Positions 22,754 to 30,662 of a stretch of 35,270 bases of DNA are shown piece after piece. The stretch is from JAWVYT01 sp046483065 (GTDB lineage Bacteria; Gemmatimonadota; Gemmatimonadetes; Longimicrobiales; RSA9). Where the stretch lies: contig JAWODW010000081.1 of the NCBI GenBank assembly GCA_046483065.1, forward strand, positions 1 to 35,270, in the 5' to 3' direction. A program made the position numbers and the translations under genes. Numbering within the stretch: the stretch's first letter is position 1; each line of letters begins with the position of its first letter. The notes beneath the pieces were generated by a model. That model made no database searches and was not told where the DNA came from. It worked only from the letters and a program-made list of their open reading frames with translations.

Positions 22754-24202
22754 TTACCCGGTGGTGTCCGCGTTCTCCGGCGTCGGGGCCGGCGCCTGTC
22801 CGGGCGCCTGCCCGGGGCCCGGTGTCGGCGGCATGGAATCACCCGATGCCTCGGCCCGACGTTCCTCCAGGCGCTCCACGACGGCCTCGACGGCCCCTTC
22901 GTTGATCCGCCAGGTGTGCTGGTCGCGGAGAGCGCGTGAGAGGGTGCCGAGGGGCATGACGTTGGCCTCCCCCGCCAGGACCGAGGCCAGGAACGAGTCG
23001 ACCCGTCGCTCCACGGCCTCCGCCTGGGTCTCGCCCTCCTGAGGCGCTCCCGTGAACCCCGCGTCCCGCGCCAGCTGGCGCACCTGCTCCCGGATCAGCC
23101 CCGCGATGGAGTCCCGCTCCGCCTGCGGGACCGTGATGCCCCGGTCCACAGCGTCGGCGAGGACCAATTCGTTGGTGGCCACCTCGCGCAGCAGCTGTGT
23201 CAGCTGCTCGTCCTCCATCGTCTCGTACTGGCTCCGCTGCGGGAGAGGCATGTCGCGGAACAGCTCCGCCACTTCACCGACGGTCACCGCCCCGCCATCC
23301 CACGTCAGCAGCTCCCGTGAGGCCGCCCGGCTCTGCAGTGCTTTCGACGGGTCGCTGATCAGGTCGCGGACCACGTCGGCGGCACCGTCCCGGACCTCCA
23401 TCTCCTGGCCGGCCCGGAGCGACTCGACGTACGCGTTCAGCGACGCCTGCCGGCGGTCGTTCTTGATCTGCTCGCGGAACTCCTCGCCGATCTCGTCCAG
23501 AGACGGGCTCTCCCGGTCGTCCAGCTTGATGATGTGGAGACCGAACGGCGTCTCCACCACATCGCTGACCTGGCCGACCTGGAGGTTGAATACCGCGCTG
23601 TCGAACGGCGCCACCATCTGGCCTCGCTCGAACCAGCCCAGGTCGCCGCCCTGCGGGGCAGTGCCCTGGTCCTCGCTGTACTCCCGGGCCAGCGCGTTGA
23701 AGTCGGCCCCGGAGGCCGCCCGCTCCCTCAGCTCCTGGGCCAGGGCCTGGACGCTGTCTCGCTGGGCGTCCGTGCCACCGGCGGGAGGCGTCAGGAGGAT
23801 GTGACGGGCTTTGACCCGGATCCCCGGCCCCTCGGTGGCGTAGAGGTCGGCCAGCTCCTCGTCGCTGATCACCGTGTCGGTGGTGACCACCTGTTCACGC
23901 AGCTGGGTGAAGGTCTGCTGCTCGACGTACGGATCGAGCAGCGTTTCCAGGTCGAGTTGCGCCAGGACGCTGTCCTCGGCCACGACTGATGCCAGGATGG
24001 TGTAGTCGACCCACAGGTCGGCGATCTGCTCGACCACCTCGGCCCGGGCCGGCACCCCGGGGTTGTTGGCCATCATGTCGAGGGTTTCTTCTACGCTCAG
24101 CTCGTGCTGCCCCGCACGGGCCACGGTATCGGTGTGTGACGTCAATGCATCGCAGCCGAGCGTCGCAAGGGTCAGGATGGAAAGGGCCAGGTATCGCGTC
24201 AT
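22754..24202 (-). CDS. PpiC-type (parvulin) peptidyl-prolyl isomerase lipoprotein
   Basis: The 482-residue protein has a lipoprotein signal (LATLGC, C17) with Asp at +2. An N-terminal SurA-like helical part (about 25-125) precedes a well-kept parvulin domain (about 130-235: VKARHILLTPP, GADFNALAREYSEDQGTAPQGGDLGWFERGQM, FGLHIIKLDD). A long helical C-terminal region and a Pro/Gly/Ala-rich tail follow. It probably assists folding of exported proteins from a membrane anchor. Start context is GAGGAGA. A promoter candidate lies at 24233..24261, making this the first gene of the leftward operon running to holB. Confidence 0.88.
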   Translation of the reverse strand: MTRYLALSILTLATLGCDALTSHTDTVARAGQHELSVEETLDMMANNPGVPARAEVVEQIADLWVDYTILASVVAEDSVLAQLDLETLLDPYVEQQTFTQLREQVVTTDTVISDEELADLYATEGPGIRVKARHILLTPPAGGTDAQRDSVQALAQELRERAASGADFNALAREYSEDQGTAPQGGDLGWFERGQMVAPFDSAVFNLQVGQVSDVVETPFGLHIIKLDDRESPSLDEIGEEFREQIKNDRRQASLNAYVESLRAGQEMEVRDGAADVVRDLISDPSKALQSRAASRELLTWDGGAVTVGEVAELFRDMPLPQRSQYETMEDEQLTQLLREVATNELVLADAVDRGITVPQAERDSIAGLIREQVRQLARDAGFTGAPQEGETQAEAVERRVDSFLASVLAGEANVMPLGTLSRALRDQHTWRINEGAVEAVVERLEERRAEASGDSMPPTPGPGQAPGQAPAPTPENADTTG

Positions 24203-24232
24203 GTTTTCTCCTCAGAGGTTTGGAACCCGCTG

Positions 24233-24261
24233 AATGTACCGGGGCTGCGGACCGCGTACAA
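24233..24261 (-). promoter_or_regulatory. Putative promoter of the PpiC-SurA-pdxA-ftsEX-envC-holB operon
   Basis: On the minus strand TTGTAC (24261..24256), 17 bp, TACATT (24238..24233), about 30 bp before the lipoprotein ATG. It is the same TACATT -10 as upstream of the TraR/DksA-type gene. Confidence 0.5.
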
Positions 24262-24277
24262 CCCGGGGTGGGGCGGT

Positions 24278-27200
24278 TCAAGCGGTCTGGGCGGCCAGGA
24301 TGCCCAGCGCTTCCGCCACCGACGCCGACAGGGGACCCGCCCCGAGGCGGTGGAGGACCAGGCTCAGGGGGTCCGTCCGCTTGACCTCCACCTCGATCTG
24401 GCTGCCGTGCATGGCGCTTTGCAGCACCGTGAGGCGTGGCACCACATCCTTGCGGAAGGTGAGTCGGGCCCGGTCAGGCCGCAGGTTGATCCGGTCCACG
24501 CCCAGCGCCTGACCCAGGAGCCTGAGGCGGGCAGCCTCCAGCAGTCGGACCACCTCGGGTGGCGGGGCTCCGAACCGGTCGACCACCTCTTCCCGGAGCT
24601 CGGAGACGGCGTCCACCTCCTCGATCCGGGAGAGTCGTCGGTAAAGGTGCAGTTTCTGGGCCGAGTCGGCCACGTACTCGTCGGGCACGTACGCCGGCCC
24701 GTCCATGGAGACGTCCGGGGCCGGGTAGACGTCCGTCTCTTCCTGCCCCTTGAGGCGAGCCACCGTCTTCTCCAGCAGCCGCGTGTAGGTGTCGATCCCC
24801 ACGGCGTGGACGTGCCCCGACTGGTCGGCGCCCAGGATGTTGCCCGCGCCTCGCAGCTCCAGGTCCTTCACGGCGATGGCGTAGCCGCTGCCCAGCTCCG
24901 TGTGATGCTCCAGGATCCGGAGCCGCTTCTCCGCCTCCAGCGTGATCCCCTCGGGCGCCACCAGGTAGCAGAAGGCCCGGTGGTGGGACCGGCCCACGCG
25001 GCCCCGGAGCTGATAGAGCTGGCTCAACCCGAACACGTCCGCCCGGTCCACGATCAGCGTGTTGGCCGTGGGCACGTCCAGCCCGTTCTCGATAATGGCC
25101 GTGGTCACCAGCACGTGGAAGTCCCGGTCGAGGAACCGGCTCATGACCCCGTCGAGCTGGCGGGCGCCCATCTGGCCGTGGGCCACGTCCACCTCCGCCT
25201 CGTCGGGCACGAGCCGCCGGACCCGCTCGGCCACGGCGCCCAGGCTCTCGATCCGGTTGTGGACCACGAAGACCTGGCCGCCCCGGTCCAGCTCCCGGAG
25301 GATGGCGTCGCGGATGACCTCGTCGATCCACGGCACCACGTGGGTGATGATCGGCATCCGGTCCCGGGGCGGCGTCTGGATGAGCGAGAGGTCCCGGAGT
25401 CCCGCCAGGGAGAGGTGCAGGGTGCGGGGGATGGGCGTGGCGGTCATGGACAGGACGTCCACGTTCCGTTTCACGTCCTTGAGCCGCTCCTTCTGTCGGA
25501 CGCCGAAGCGCTGCTCCTCGTCCACCACCATGAGGCCCAGGCGCTTGAAGGCCACGTCGTCCTGGAGCAGTCGATGGGTCCCGATGACGATGTCGATCTG
25601 GCCCGCCAGCAGGTCCGCCAGGATCCGCTCCTGCTGCTTCGGCGTACGGAACCGGGAGAGCGCCTCGATCCGGACCGGGTAGTCGGCCAGCCGCTCCTGG
25701 AATGTGTGCAGGTGCTGCTCCACCAGGATCGTGGTGGGCGCCAGCACCGCCGCCTGCCGGTCGTCCTGAACCGCCTTGAACGCCGCCCGCACCGCGATCT
25801 CGGTCTTGCCGTAGCCCACGTCGCCGATGATGAGCCGGTCCATGGGCCGCTCCGACTGCATGTCGGCCTTCACGTCCCGCGTGGCCTGCCGCTGGTCCGG
25901 CGTGTCCTCGTACAGGAACGCGCTCTCCATCTCCTTCTGCCACCGGGTGTCTTCCGGGTACGGCGGCCGCTCGGCCATCTCCCGGGCGGCGTAGAGCTCC
26001 AGGAGCTCCGCGGCCATCCGCTCGATGGCCGCCTGCGTCCTCCGCTTGATCCGGGTCCATGTCTTCCCGCCGATCTTGTGAAGCGCTGGCGGCTTCGCGC
26101 CCTCCCGGTCCGGGACCCAGCGCTCGATGGCGTCCAGGCGATAGACCGGCAGCCGGAGGACCTCGTCGCCGGCGTACTCGATGGCTAGCGACTCGATGGT
26201 CGTCCCACCCACATCGACCCGTTCCAGGCCGTGGAACCGGCCGATCCCGTGGTCCATGTGCACCACGTAGTCGCCCGGCTGGAGCTGGCTCAGGCTCTCG
26301 ATGGCGCCACCGCCCCGGAACCGCCGGCCGCGGCGGAGCTTGCGGGCCCGCCGGAAGATCTCGTGGTCGGTGAGGACCCGCAGCGGCGCGTCGCCCTCGA
26401 GGACGAAGCCGCCGGCCAGCGTGCCCAGCGCCAGCGTGGTCCCGTCCGGGAGGGCACGGGGCCCGCCCAGCAGCTCCTCCAGCCGCTCGAGCTGGCCGGT
26501 GTTGTCGCACAGGATCAGCGTCCGCTCGTCCCGGGCGCCGGCCTGGCGGAGGAGCGATTCCAGGCGTGCCGTGTCCCGTTCGATGGCCTCGGGCGGGCGG
26601 GCATCGACCCGGAGCTCGCCGTCCTCGGTGCACCCGATGCGGCCGAACCCGCTCAGCTTCTCGCGCACGTCCCCCGGCGGCAGGAGGAGCGACTCCGGGG
26701 GCGCCGGCTCCCGGCCTCGCTCCACCTCCACGTCGCGGAGCTCGAGGAGCTTGCGCCACGCGCCGTCGAAACCGGCGTCCGCCTCGTCGTGAAGCTGGAG
26801 GAGTATGGCGTCCCGGAAGAGGACGTCCAGAAGCGAGCGACGACCCACCGACCCGTTCCCGGCCAGTTTCAGGTCCACCGGCAGGATGTCCACGGCGTCG
26901 AGCGTCTCCGTGGAGCGTTGATCGAGGATATCGAAGCGACGGATGGACATGACCTCGTCGCCCCAGAACTCGACCCGGACCGGGTCTTCCGCCCCGAAGC
27001 TGAAGAAGTCCACGATCCCACCCCGGGCGGTGTACTCGCCCACCTGCTCCACGAGGCCGGTCTGCTCGAATCCCATGGCCTCCAGCCGCTCGCCCAGGTC
27101 GGCGGGGCGGATCTCCTGCCCCACGGCCAGCGACATGTGTAGATCGGCCAGGGCGTCGGGGATCCGTTCCCGCTCCTGCACCGCCCGGGCCGTGGTGACC

Positions 27201-27568
27201 AGGACCCGGACCCGCCCCGCCAGCAGCGCCTCCAGCGCCTCCACCCGCTGGCCGCTGACCTCCACGTGATGCTCCTCGGCCTCGAACGGGAGGGCTTCCC
27301 GCTGGGGGTAGAGTGCCACCGTGCCCTCCGGCAGGAGGGTGGCCAGGTCCGATTGGACGCGCTCGGCCTCCGGTGGGTCGCTCGCCACCACCACCCAGAT
27401 CCGGCGCTGGAGATCCGACGCGAGAGCAGCGGCCAGAACGGCCGGGAGGGAGCCCGGCAGGTTGGCGATGCCCCGGAACATGCCGGGGCCCGGCAGGCCG
27501 TCGCGGATGCTTCGGAACGCCGCCTGGCTGCGGAACGCGTCGAGGATGGTCGGGTGCATCAGCGTCAT
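24278..27568 (-). CDS. mfd: Transcription-repair coupling factor
   Basis: The 1096-residue protein has standard Mfd length. It displaces stalled RNA polymerase and recruits UvrA. An N-terminal UvrB-homology region precedes the CarD-like RNA-polymerase-interacting domain (PGDYVVHMDHGIGRFHGLE). RecG-like helicase motifs follow: GDVGYGKTE (about 580-588), VVDEEQRFGV (about 680), SMTATPIPRTLH and QLYQLRGRVGRS. A C-terminal TRCF (D7) domain ends the protein. The frame stays open far upstream, but the Mfd homology starts at MHPTILDAF. I choose ATG 27568 (MTLMHPTIL); ATG 27559 is also possible. No Shine-Dalgarno is visible, and the -10 candidate is only 10 bp from the start. Confidence 0.95.
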   Translation of the reverse strand: MTLMHPTILDAFRSQAAFRSIRDGLPGPGMFRGIANLPGSLPAVLAAALASDLQRRIWVVVASDPPEAERVQSDLATLLPEGTVALYPQREALPFEAEEHHVEVSGQRVEALEALLAGRVRVLVTTARAVQERERIPDALADLHMSLAVGQEIRPADLGERLEAMGFEQTGLVEQVGEYTARGGIVDFFSFGAEDPVRVEFWGDEVMSIRRFDILDQRSTETLDAVDILPVDLKLAGNGSVGRRSLLDVLFRDAILLQLHDEADAGFDGAWRKLLELRDVEVERGREPAPPESLLLPPGDVREKLSGFGRIGCTEDGELRVDARPPEAIERDTARLESLLRQAGARDERTLILCDNTGQLERLEELLGGPRALPDGTTLALGTLAGGFVLEGDAPLRVLTDHEIFRRARKLRRGRRFRGGGAIESLSQLQPGDYVVHMDHGIGRFHGLERVDVGGTTIESLAIEYAGDEVLRLPVYRLDAIERWVPDREGAKPPALHKIGGKTWTRIKRRTQAAIERMAAELLELYAAREMAERPPYPEDTRWQKEMESAFLYEDTPDQRQATRDVKADMQSERPMDRLIIGDVGYGKTEIAVRAAFKAVQDDRQAAVLAPTTILVEQHLHTFQERLADYPVRIEALSRFRTPKQQERILADLLAGQIDIVIGTHRLLQDDVAFKRLGLMVVDEEQRFGVRQKERLKDVKRNVDVLSMTATPIPRTLHLSLAGLRDLSLIQTPPRDRMPIITHVVPWIDEVIRDAILRELDRGGQVFVVHNRIESLGAVAERVRRLVPDEAEVDVAHGQMGARQLDGVMSRFLDRDFHVLVTTAIIENGLDVPTANTLIVDRADVFGLSQLYQLRGRVGRSHHRAFCYLVAPEGITLEAEKRLRILEHHTELGSGYAIAVKDLELRGAGNILGADQSGHVHAVGIDTYTRLLEKTVARLKGQEETDVYPAPDVSMDGPAYVPDEYVADSAQKLHLYRRLSRIEEVDAVSELREEVVDRFGAPPPEVVRLLEAARLRLLGQALGVDRINLRPDRARLTFRKDVVPRLTVLQSAMHGSQIEVEVKRTDPLSLVLHRLGAGPLSASVAEALGILAAQTA

Positions 27569-27578
27569 GAGTGGGCTG

Positions 27579-27606
27579 AAGCTAACGGGACGACCCGGCG
27601 CGTCAA
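27579..27606 (-). promoter_or_regulatory. Putative mfd promoter giving a leaderless or near-leaderless mRNA
   Basis: On the minus strand TTGACG (27606..27601), 16 bp, TAGCTT (27584..27579), then 10 bases to the ATG at 27568. Confidence 0.5.
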
Positions 27607-27695
27607 CGGTCCGGTCGGACCCGCTCGTCTGCCTGACGGCCACGCCCTCAACGCCCGTCTCGGGGTCCACCAGCACCATGCCACAAGGGTATCGG

Positions 27696-27725
27696 TTGTT
27701 CGCCGCCGGGGGGACCCTGTACCTT
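27696..27725 (+). promoter_or_regulatory. Putative promoter of the M28 peptidase gene
   Basis: TTGTTC (27696..27701), 18 bp, TACCTT (27720..27725), giving a leader of about 33 nt. It has the same TACCTT -10 as the ApbE-barrel and lepA candidates. Confidence 0.5.
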
Positions 27726-27763
27726 GTTCGCTCTACTGCGACCACCACCGTTACGGATTGCCC

Positions 27764-29323
27764 ATGAAACGCATCACGCCCCTGCTCCTGCCCGTCCTCG
27801 TAGCCGCCACGTGCACCACCTCCGGCGGCGAGGCGCCGGCGGACCTCGGTGACGCCGCAGCGACCATCACGGCCTCCGACATGTATGACCGGATCGCGTT
27901 CCTGGCGTCGGACGAGCTGCGAGGCCGCAACACCCCGAGCCCGGGGCTCGACACCGCGGCCCAGTGGGTCGCCGACGAGCTCGCATCGTTCGGTGTCCAG
28001 CCGGCAGGAGACGACGGGTGGTTCCAGCGCTATCCGTACCCCGCCGTGGGGCTCGACGCCGAAAGCACGGTCCTCCAGGTGGCCGGCGGTGCGACCCACA
28101 CCTTCCGCTACGGCAGCGAGTTCTGGGCCCGGAGCGGGGCCGGACCGGCCCAAGCCGTGGGAATGGTCTTTATAGGCCGCGAGCTCCCGGAAGATGCCCA
28201 GGTTGCCGACCGGGCCGTGGTGGTCCGCCTCCCCGGTCTGCCGGAGGAAGGGCGCCGCGGGATGCGGCTGGATCGCGATGCCCGGGGGCAGGCCTATCGG
28301 ACCCTGGCCCGCGCCGCGGAGGGGGGCGCCGCCGCCGTCGTCTTCGTGATGGACCCGGCGCTGACCGAGGATGACGTGGAAGCGCTGGCTGCAGCCGAAG
28401 AGGCGCCGTCTCGCTCGGTCGGCGGGGTGTCCGACGACGACGCGGTTCCACCCGCCTTCTTCGTCCGCTACCAGGCCGGCCTCCGCCTCTTCCACATGGC
28501 CGGGCTCGAGGGCGAGGCGCTCCTCTCTCGCCGGGAGCTGGAACGACCGGTGCCGCTCCCCGGCGTGACCGCCCGGGCCGCGGCGCCCCGCCGCGCCGTG
28601 GATGACGCCACCGCCCCGAACGTGGTGGGCGTCCTTCCGGGCAGCGATGAAGAGCTCCGCGACAGCTACGTGGTGGTCAGCGCCCACATGGACCACGTGG
28701 GCGTGGGTCGGCCGGACGAAACGGGCGACTCGATCTACAACGGCGCCGATGACGATGCGTCGGGTACCGCCGTCCTGGTGGAGGTGGCCGAAGCACTGGC
28801 CACGCTGGAGCGGAAGCCGCGACGCTCCGTCCTCTTCGTGGCCGTGAGCGGCGAGGAGAAGGGGCTCCTGGGCTCCCGCTGGTTCGCGGACCATCCCACC
28901 GTCCCGCTGGACGTGATGGTCGCCAATGTGAACCTCGACATGGTGGCACGGAATGCCCCGGACAGCATCGTGGTCATCGGCCAGGAGTACTCGTCGCTGG
29001 GGCCCCTGGTCCGGAACATCGCCGGCGAGCGGCCGGAGCTCGGCCTCACCGTGTCCGAGGACCTCTGGCCGGAGCAGCGTTTCTTCTTCCGCAGCGATCA
29101 CTTCAGCTTTGCCGCCAAGGAAGTGCCGGCCCTGTTCTTCTTCGCCGGAACCCACGAAGATTATCATCGACCCAGCGACGAGGTGGATTCGGTGGATACC
29201 GACAAGGCCGCACGGGTGGGCCGCCTGGTGCTCTACCTGACCCACGCCATCGCGGATAACGTGACACCGCCCGAATGGGACCCGGAGGGGCTCGAGACCG
29301 TTCGCGAGCTGACCCGCCGGTAG
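27764..29323 (+). CDS. Secreted M28-family zinc aminopeptidase with PA-type insert
   Basis: The 519-residue protein has an N-terminal export signal, possibly a lipoprotein (C17 in VLVAATCTTSGG, although Thr at -1 is atypical). A PA-like lid region (about 120-260) is followed by the M28 catalytic domain. That domain has SAHMDHVG (about 305-312), DDDASG (about 328-333), SGEEKGLLGS carrying the catalytic Glu and a metal Glu, NLDMVAR, and a late HEDYH/RPSDEVDSVD region. Metal ligands appear complete, so it should be active. It would release N-terminal residues from extracellular or periplasmic peptides. It is divergent from mfd, with its own promoter candidate. The following small membrane protein starts 28 bp after it. 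Confidence 0.92.
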   Translation: MKRITPLLLPVLVAATCTTSGGEAPADLGDAAATITASDMYDRIAFLASDELRGRNTPSPGLDTAAQWVADELASFGVQPAGDDGWFQRYPYPAVGLDAESTVLQVAGGATHTFRYGSEFWARSGAGPAQAVGMVFIGRELPEDAQVADRAVVVRLPGLPEEGRRGMRLDRDARGQAYRTLARAAEGGAAAVVFVMDPALTEDDVEALAAAEEAPSRSVGGVSDDDAVPPAFFVRYQAGLRLFHMAGLEGEALLSRRELERPVPLPGVTARAAAPRRAVDDATAPNVVGVLPGSDEELRDSYVVVSAHMDHVGVGRPDETGDSIYNGADDDASGTAVLVEVAEALATLERKPRRSVLFVAVSGEEKGLLGSRWFADHPTVPLDVMVANVNLDMVARNAPDSIVVIGQEYSSLGPLVRNIAGERPELGLTVSEDLWPEQRFFFRSDHFSFAAKEVPALFFFAGTHEDYHRPSDEVDSVDTDKAARVGRLVLYLTHAIADNVTPPEWDPEGLETVRELTRR

Positions 29324-29351
29324 CCAGACGACTCCAACCCCGACCACCACC

Positions 29352-29570
29352 ATGGGTATCCGCTTCCTCGACTCGATCCTCATGCTCCTCACCGCCGCGG
29401 CCGGCGTCGGCGCCGCCTATTTCGCGGGGCACGCACTCTCCATCGATCACGCCGGTTGGGCGTGGATCACGGCGGGCGGGCTGGTGGTCATCGCGCTGTT
29501 CCTGGGAGCGGTGACCAGCCGCCGCGTCCGGGGATACGCACGCGACAAGGGAGAAGAGCTGAACCTCTGA
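29352..29570 (+). CDS. Small two-helix membrane protein
   Basis: The 72-residue protein has two hydrophobic segments (about 7-27, MLLTAAAGVGAAYFAGHAL, and 37-54, ITAGGLVVIALFLGAV) and a basic C-terminal tail. There is no clear Shine-Dalgarno and no recognised family. It may be co-transcribed with the M28 peptidase. The codon pattern fits a real gene, and the third-position GC is as high as in its neighbours. Confidence 0.6.
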   Translation: MGIRFLDSILMLLTAAAGVGAAYFAGHALSIDHAGWAWITAGGLVVIALFLGAVTSRRVRGYARDKGEELNL

Positions 29571-29657
29571 TCCCCTCGGGATGCCCCCTTGCCACGGCGC
29601 AGTCCTCGTGCAAAGTTCCCGGCTTCCTGTACAGTGAACCCCTAAGGAGGAATCCGG

Positions 29658-30449
29658 ATGAAAGACTCCCGCGTACGCTCACCATTTCGCCGCAACGCCT
29701 TTGGTCTGGCGCTGCTGCTGCTCCTGCCCCTGGTCGGCCTGACCGGCTGTGACGCCATAACGGGTAACGAGGACGACGACTCGATCCAGGGGACCTGGGT
29801 CGACTCGGAAGGCACGTACCCCTTCTACCTCGAGATCACCAGCAGCAGCGTCACCGTCTATGAGGGGGAAGAAGGTGACTGCTTCTACATCGAGCGCTAC
29901 ACCATCGTGAGCTCGGACGGCGACACCTATACCCTCGAGGAGCAGACCTCCAGCTTCCAGGCGGACGTGGTCCTCCGCGTGGTGGACGGGGACCTGCACG
30001 TGACCCTGGCCGACGAGCAGGGCAGCCAAACCGAGGTCTACACCCGCTCGGATCAGGACGTGTCCCAGTTCGAGGAGTGCACCGTGGAGGCCGGCGGTGG
30101 CGGCGACCCGGCCATCACCTGCTCCGAGCTGCCCGCCATCACCGTGGGGCAGACCATCAACGGCGAGCTGACCACCAGTGATGCCATGTACAGCGGTCGC
30201 TACTTCGACCTGTACGGCCTCACACTGGGCTCCCAGACACAGGTCCAGATCGACGCCGTGTCCGACCCCCTGGACACCTATCTCTACCTCTACCAGGCCG
30301 ATGGGACGTACATCACGGAGAACGACGACGCCGACAGCAGCACGTTCAACTCCCGGATCTCGATCACCCTCGACGCCGGCTGCTACCGCGTCGAGATGAC
30401 CAGCTGGGGTGACGGCGAGACGGGAACGTACACGCTCTCCGTGAACTGA
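29658..30449 (+). CDS. Lipoprotein with C-terminal PPC (pre-peptidase C-terminal) domain
   Basis: The 263-residue protein has a lipobox LTGC (C31) with Asp at +2. An acidic, beta-rich N-terminal domain (about 40-140; QGTWVDSEGTYPFYLEI) reads like a small lipocalin/META-type barrel. A PPC domain (about 160-263) follows: GQTINGELTTSD, YFDLYGLTL, VSDPLDTYLYLYQADGTYI, NDDADSSTFNSRI and GCYRVEMTSWGDGETGTYTL. PPC domains usually follow secreted proteases and dock or spread on surfaces; here there is no protease, but an M28 peptidase is encoded upstream. A strong AAGGAGG precedes ATG 29658. A weak promoter candidate is TTCCCG (29616..29621), 18 bp, TACAGT (29640..29645). Exact function is unknown. 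Confidence 0.78.
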   Translation: MKDSRVRSPFRRNAFGLALLLLLPLVGLTGCDAITGNEDDDSIQGTWVDSEGTYPFYLEITSSSVTVYEGEEGDCFYIERYTIVSSDGDTYTLEEQTSSFQADVVLRVVDGDLHVTLADEQGSQTEVYTRSDQDVSQFEECTVEAGGGGDPAITCSELPAITVGQTINGELTTSDAMYSGRYFDLYGLTLGSQTQVQIDAVSDPLDTYLYLYQADGTYITENDDADSSTFNSRISITLDAGCYRVEMTSWGDGETGTYTLSVN

Positions 30450-30498
30450 TCCCGAGGACGCAGGCGAAACGCGCCGCGGCCGAGAGCCGCGCCGGATC

Positions 30499-30540
30499 CC
30501 GGGGCCCGGCCTCCCGCCAGACGGGGGCGCCGGGCCCCGG
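30499..30540 (+). terminator. Large GC hairpin after the PPC lipoprotein gene
   Basis: CCGGGGCCCGGC (30499..30510) pairs perfectly with GCCGGGCCCCGG (30529..30540), and the loop contains a further CCCG/CGGG stem. It has no U-run but is very stable, and sits between the lipoprotein gene and the lepA promoter. The spacer 30450..30662 holds no gene. Confidence 0.6.
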
Positions 30541-30584
30541 CTCGTTCAGCTTCGCCGGCTCCGGCACGGGCCGTGCGCCCCGGA

Positions 30585-30614
30585 TTTACGGGCCCCTATC
30601 ACTGCCGTTACCTT
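30585..30614 (+). promoter_or_regulatory. Putative promoter of the lepA operon
   Basis: TTTACG (30585..30590), 18 bp, TACCTT (30609..30614), about 48 bp before the lepA GTG. Confidence 0.5.
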
Positions 30615-30662
30615 TTAAGGCTCTGGAGTTTCGTGAACGAACGCTGAGCGAGAACGGACCGC

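Noticed and set aside
24350..26188. Long rightward open frame opposite mfd
   Set aside because: Antisense shadow of the Mfd helicase region; no signal peptide, motif or ribosome-binding site.
27569..29392. Upstream extension of the mfd reading frame by about 600 codons
   Set aside because: The extension is antisense to the M28 peptidase. Mfd homology begins at MHPTILDAF, and a promoter sits at 27579..27606.
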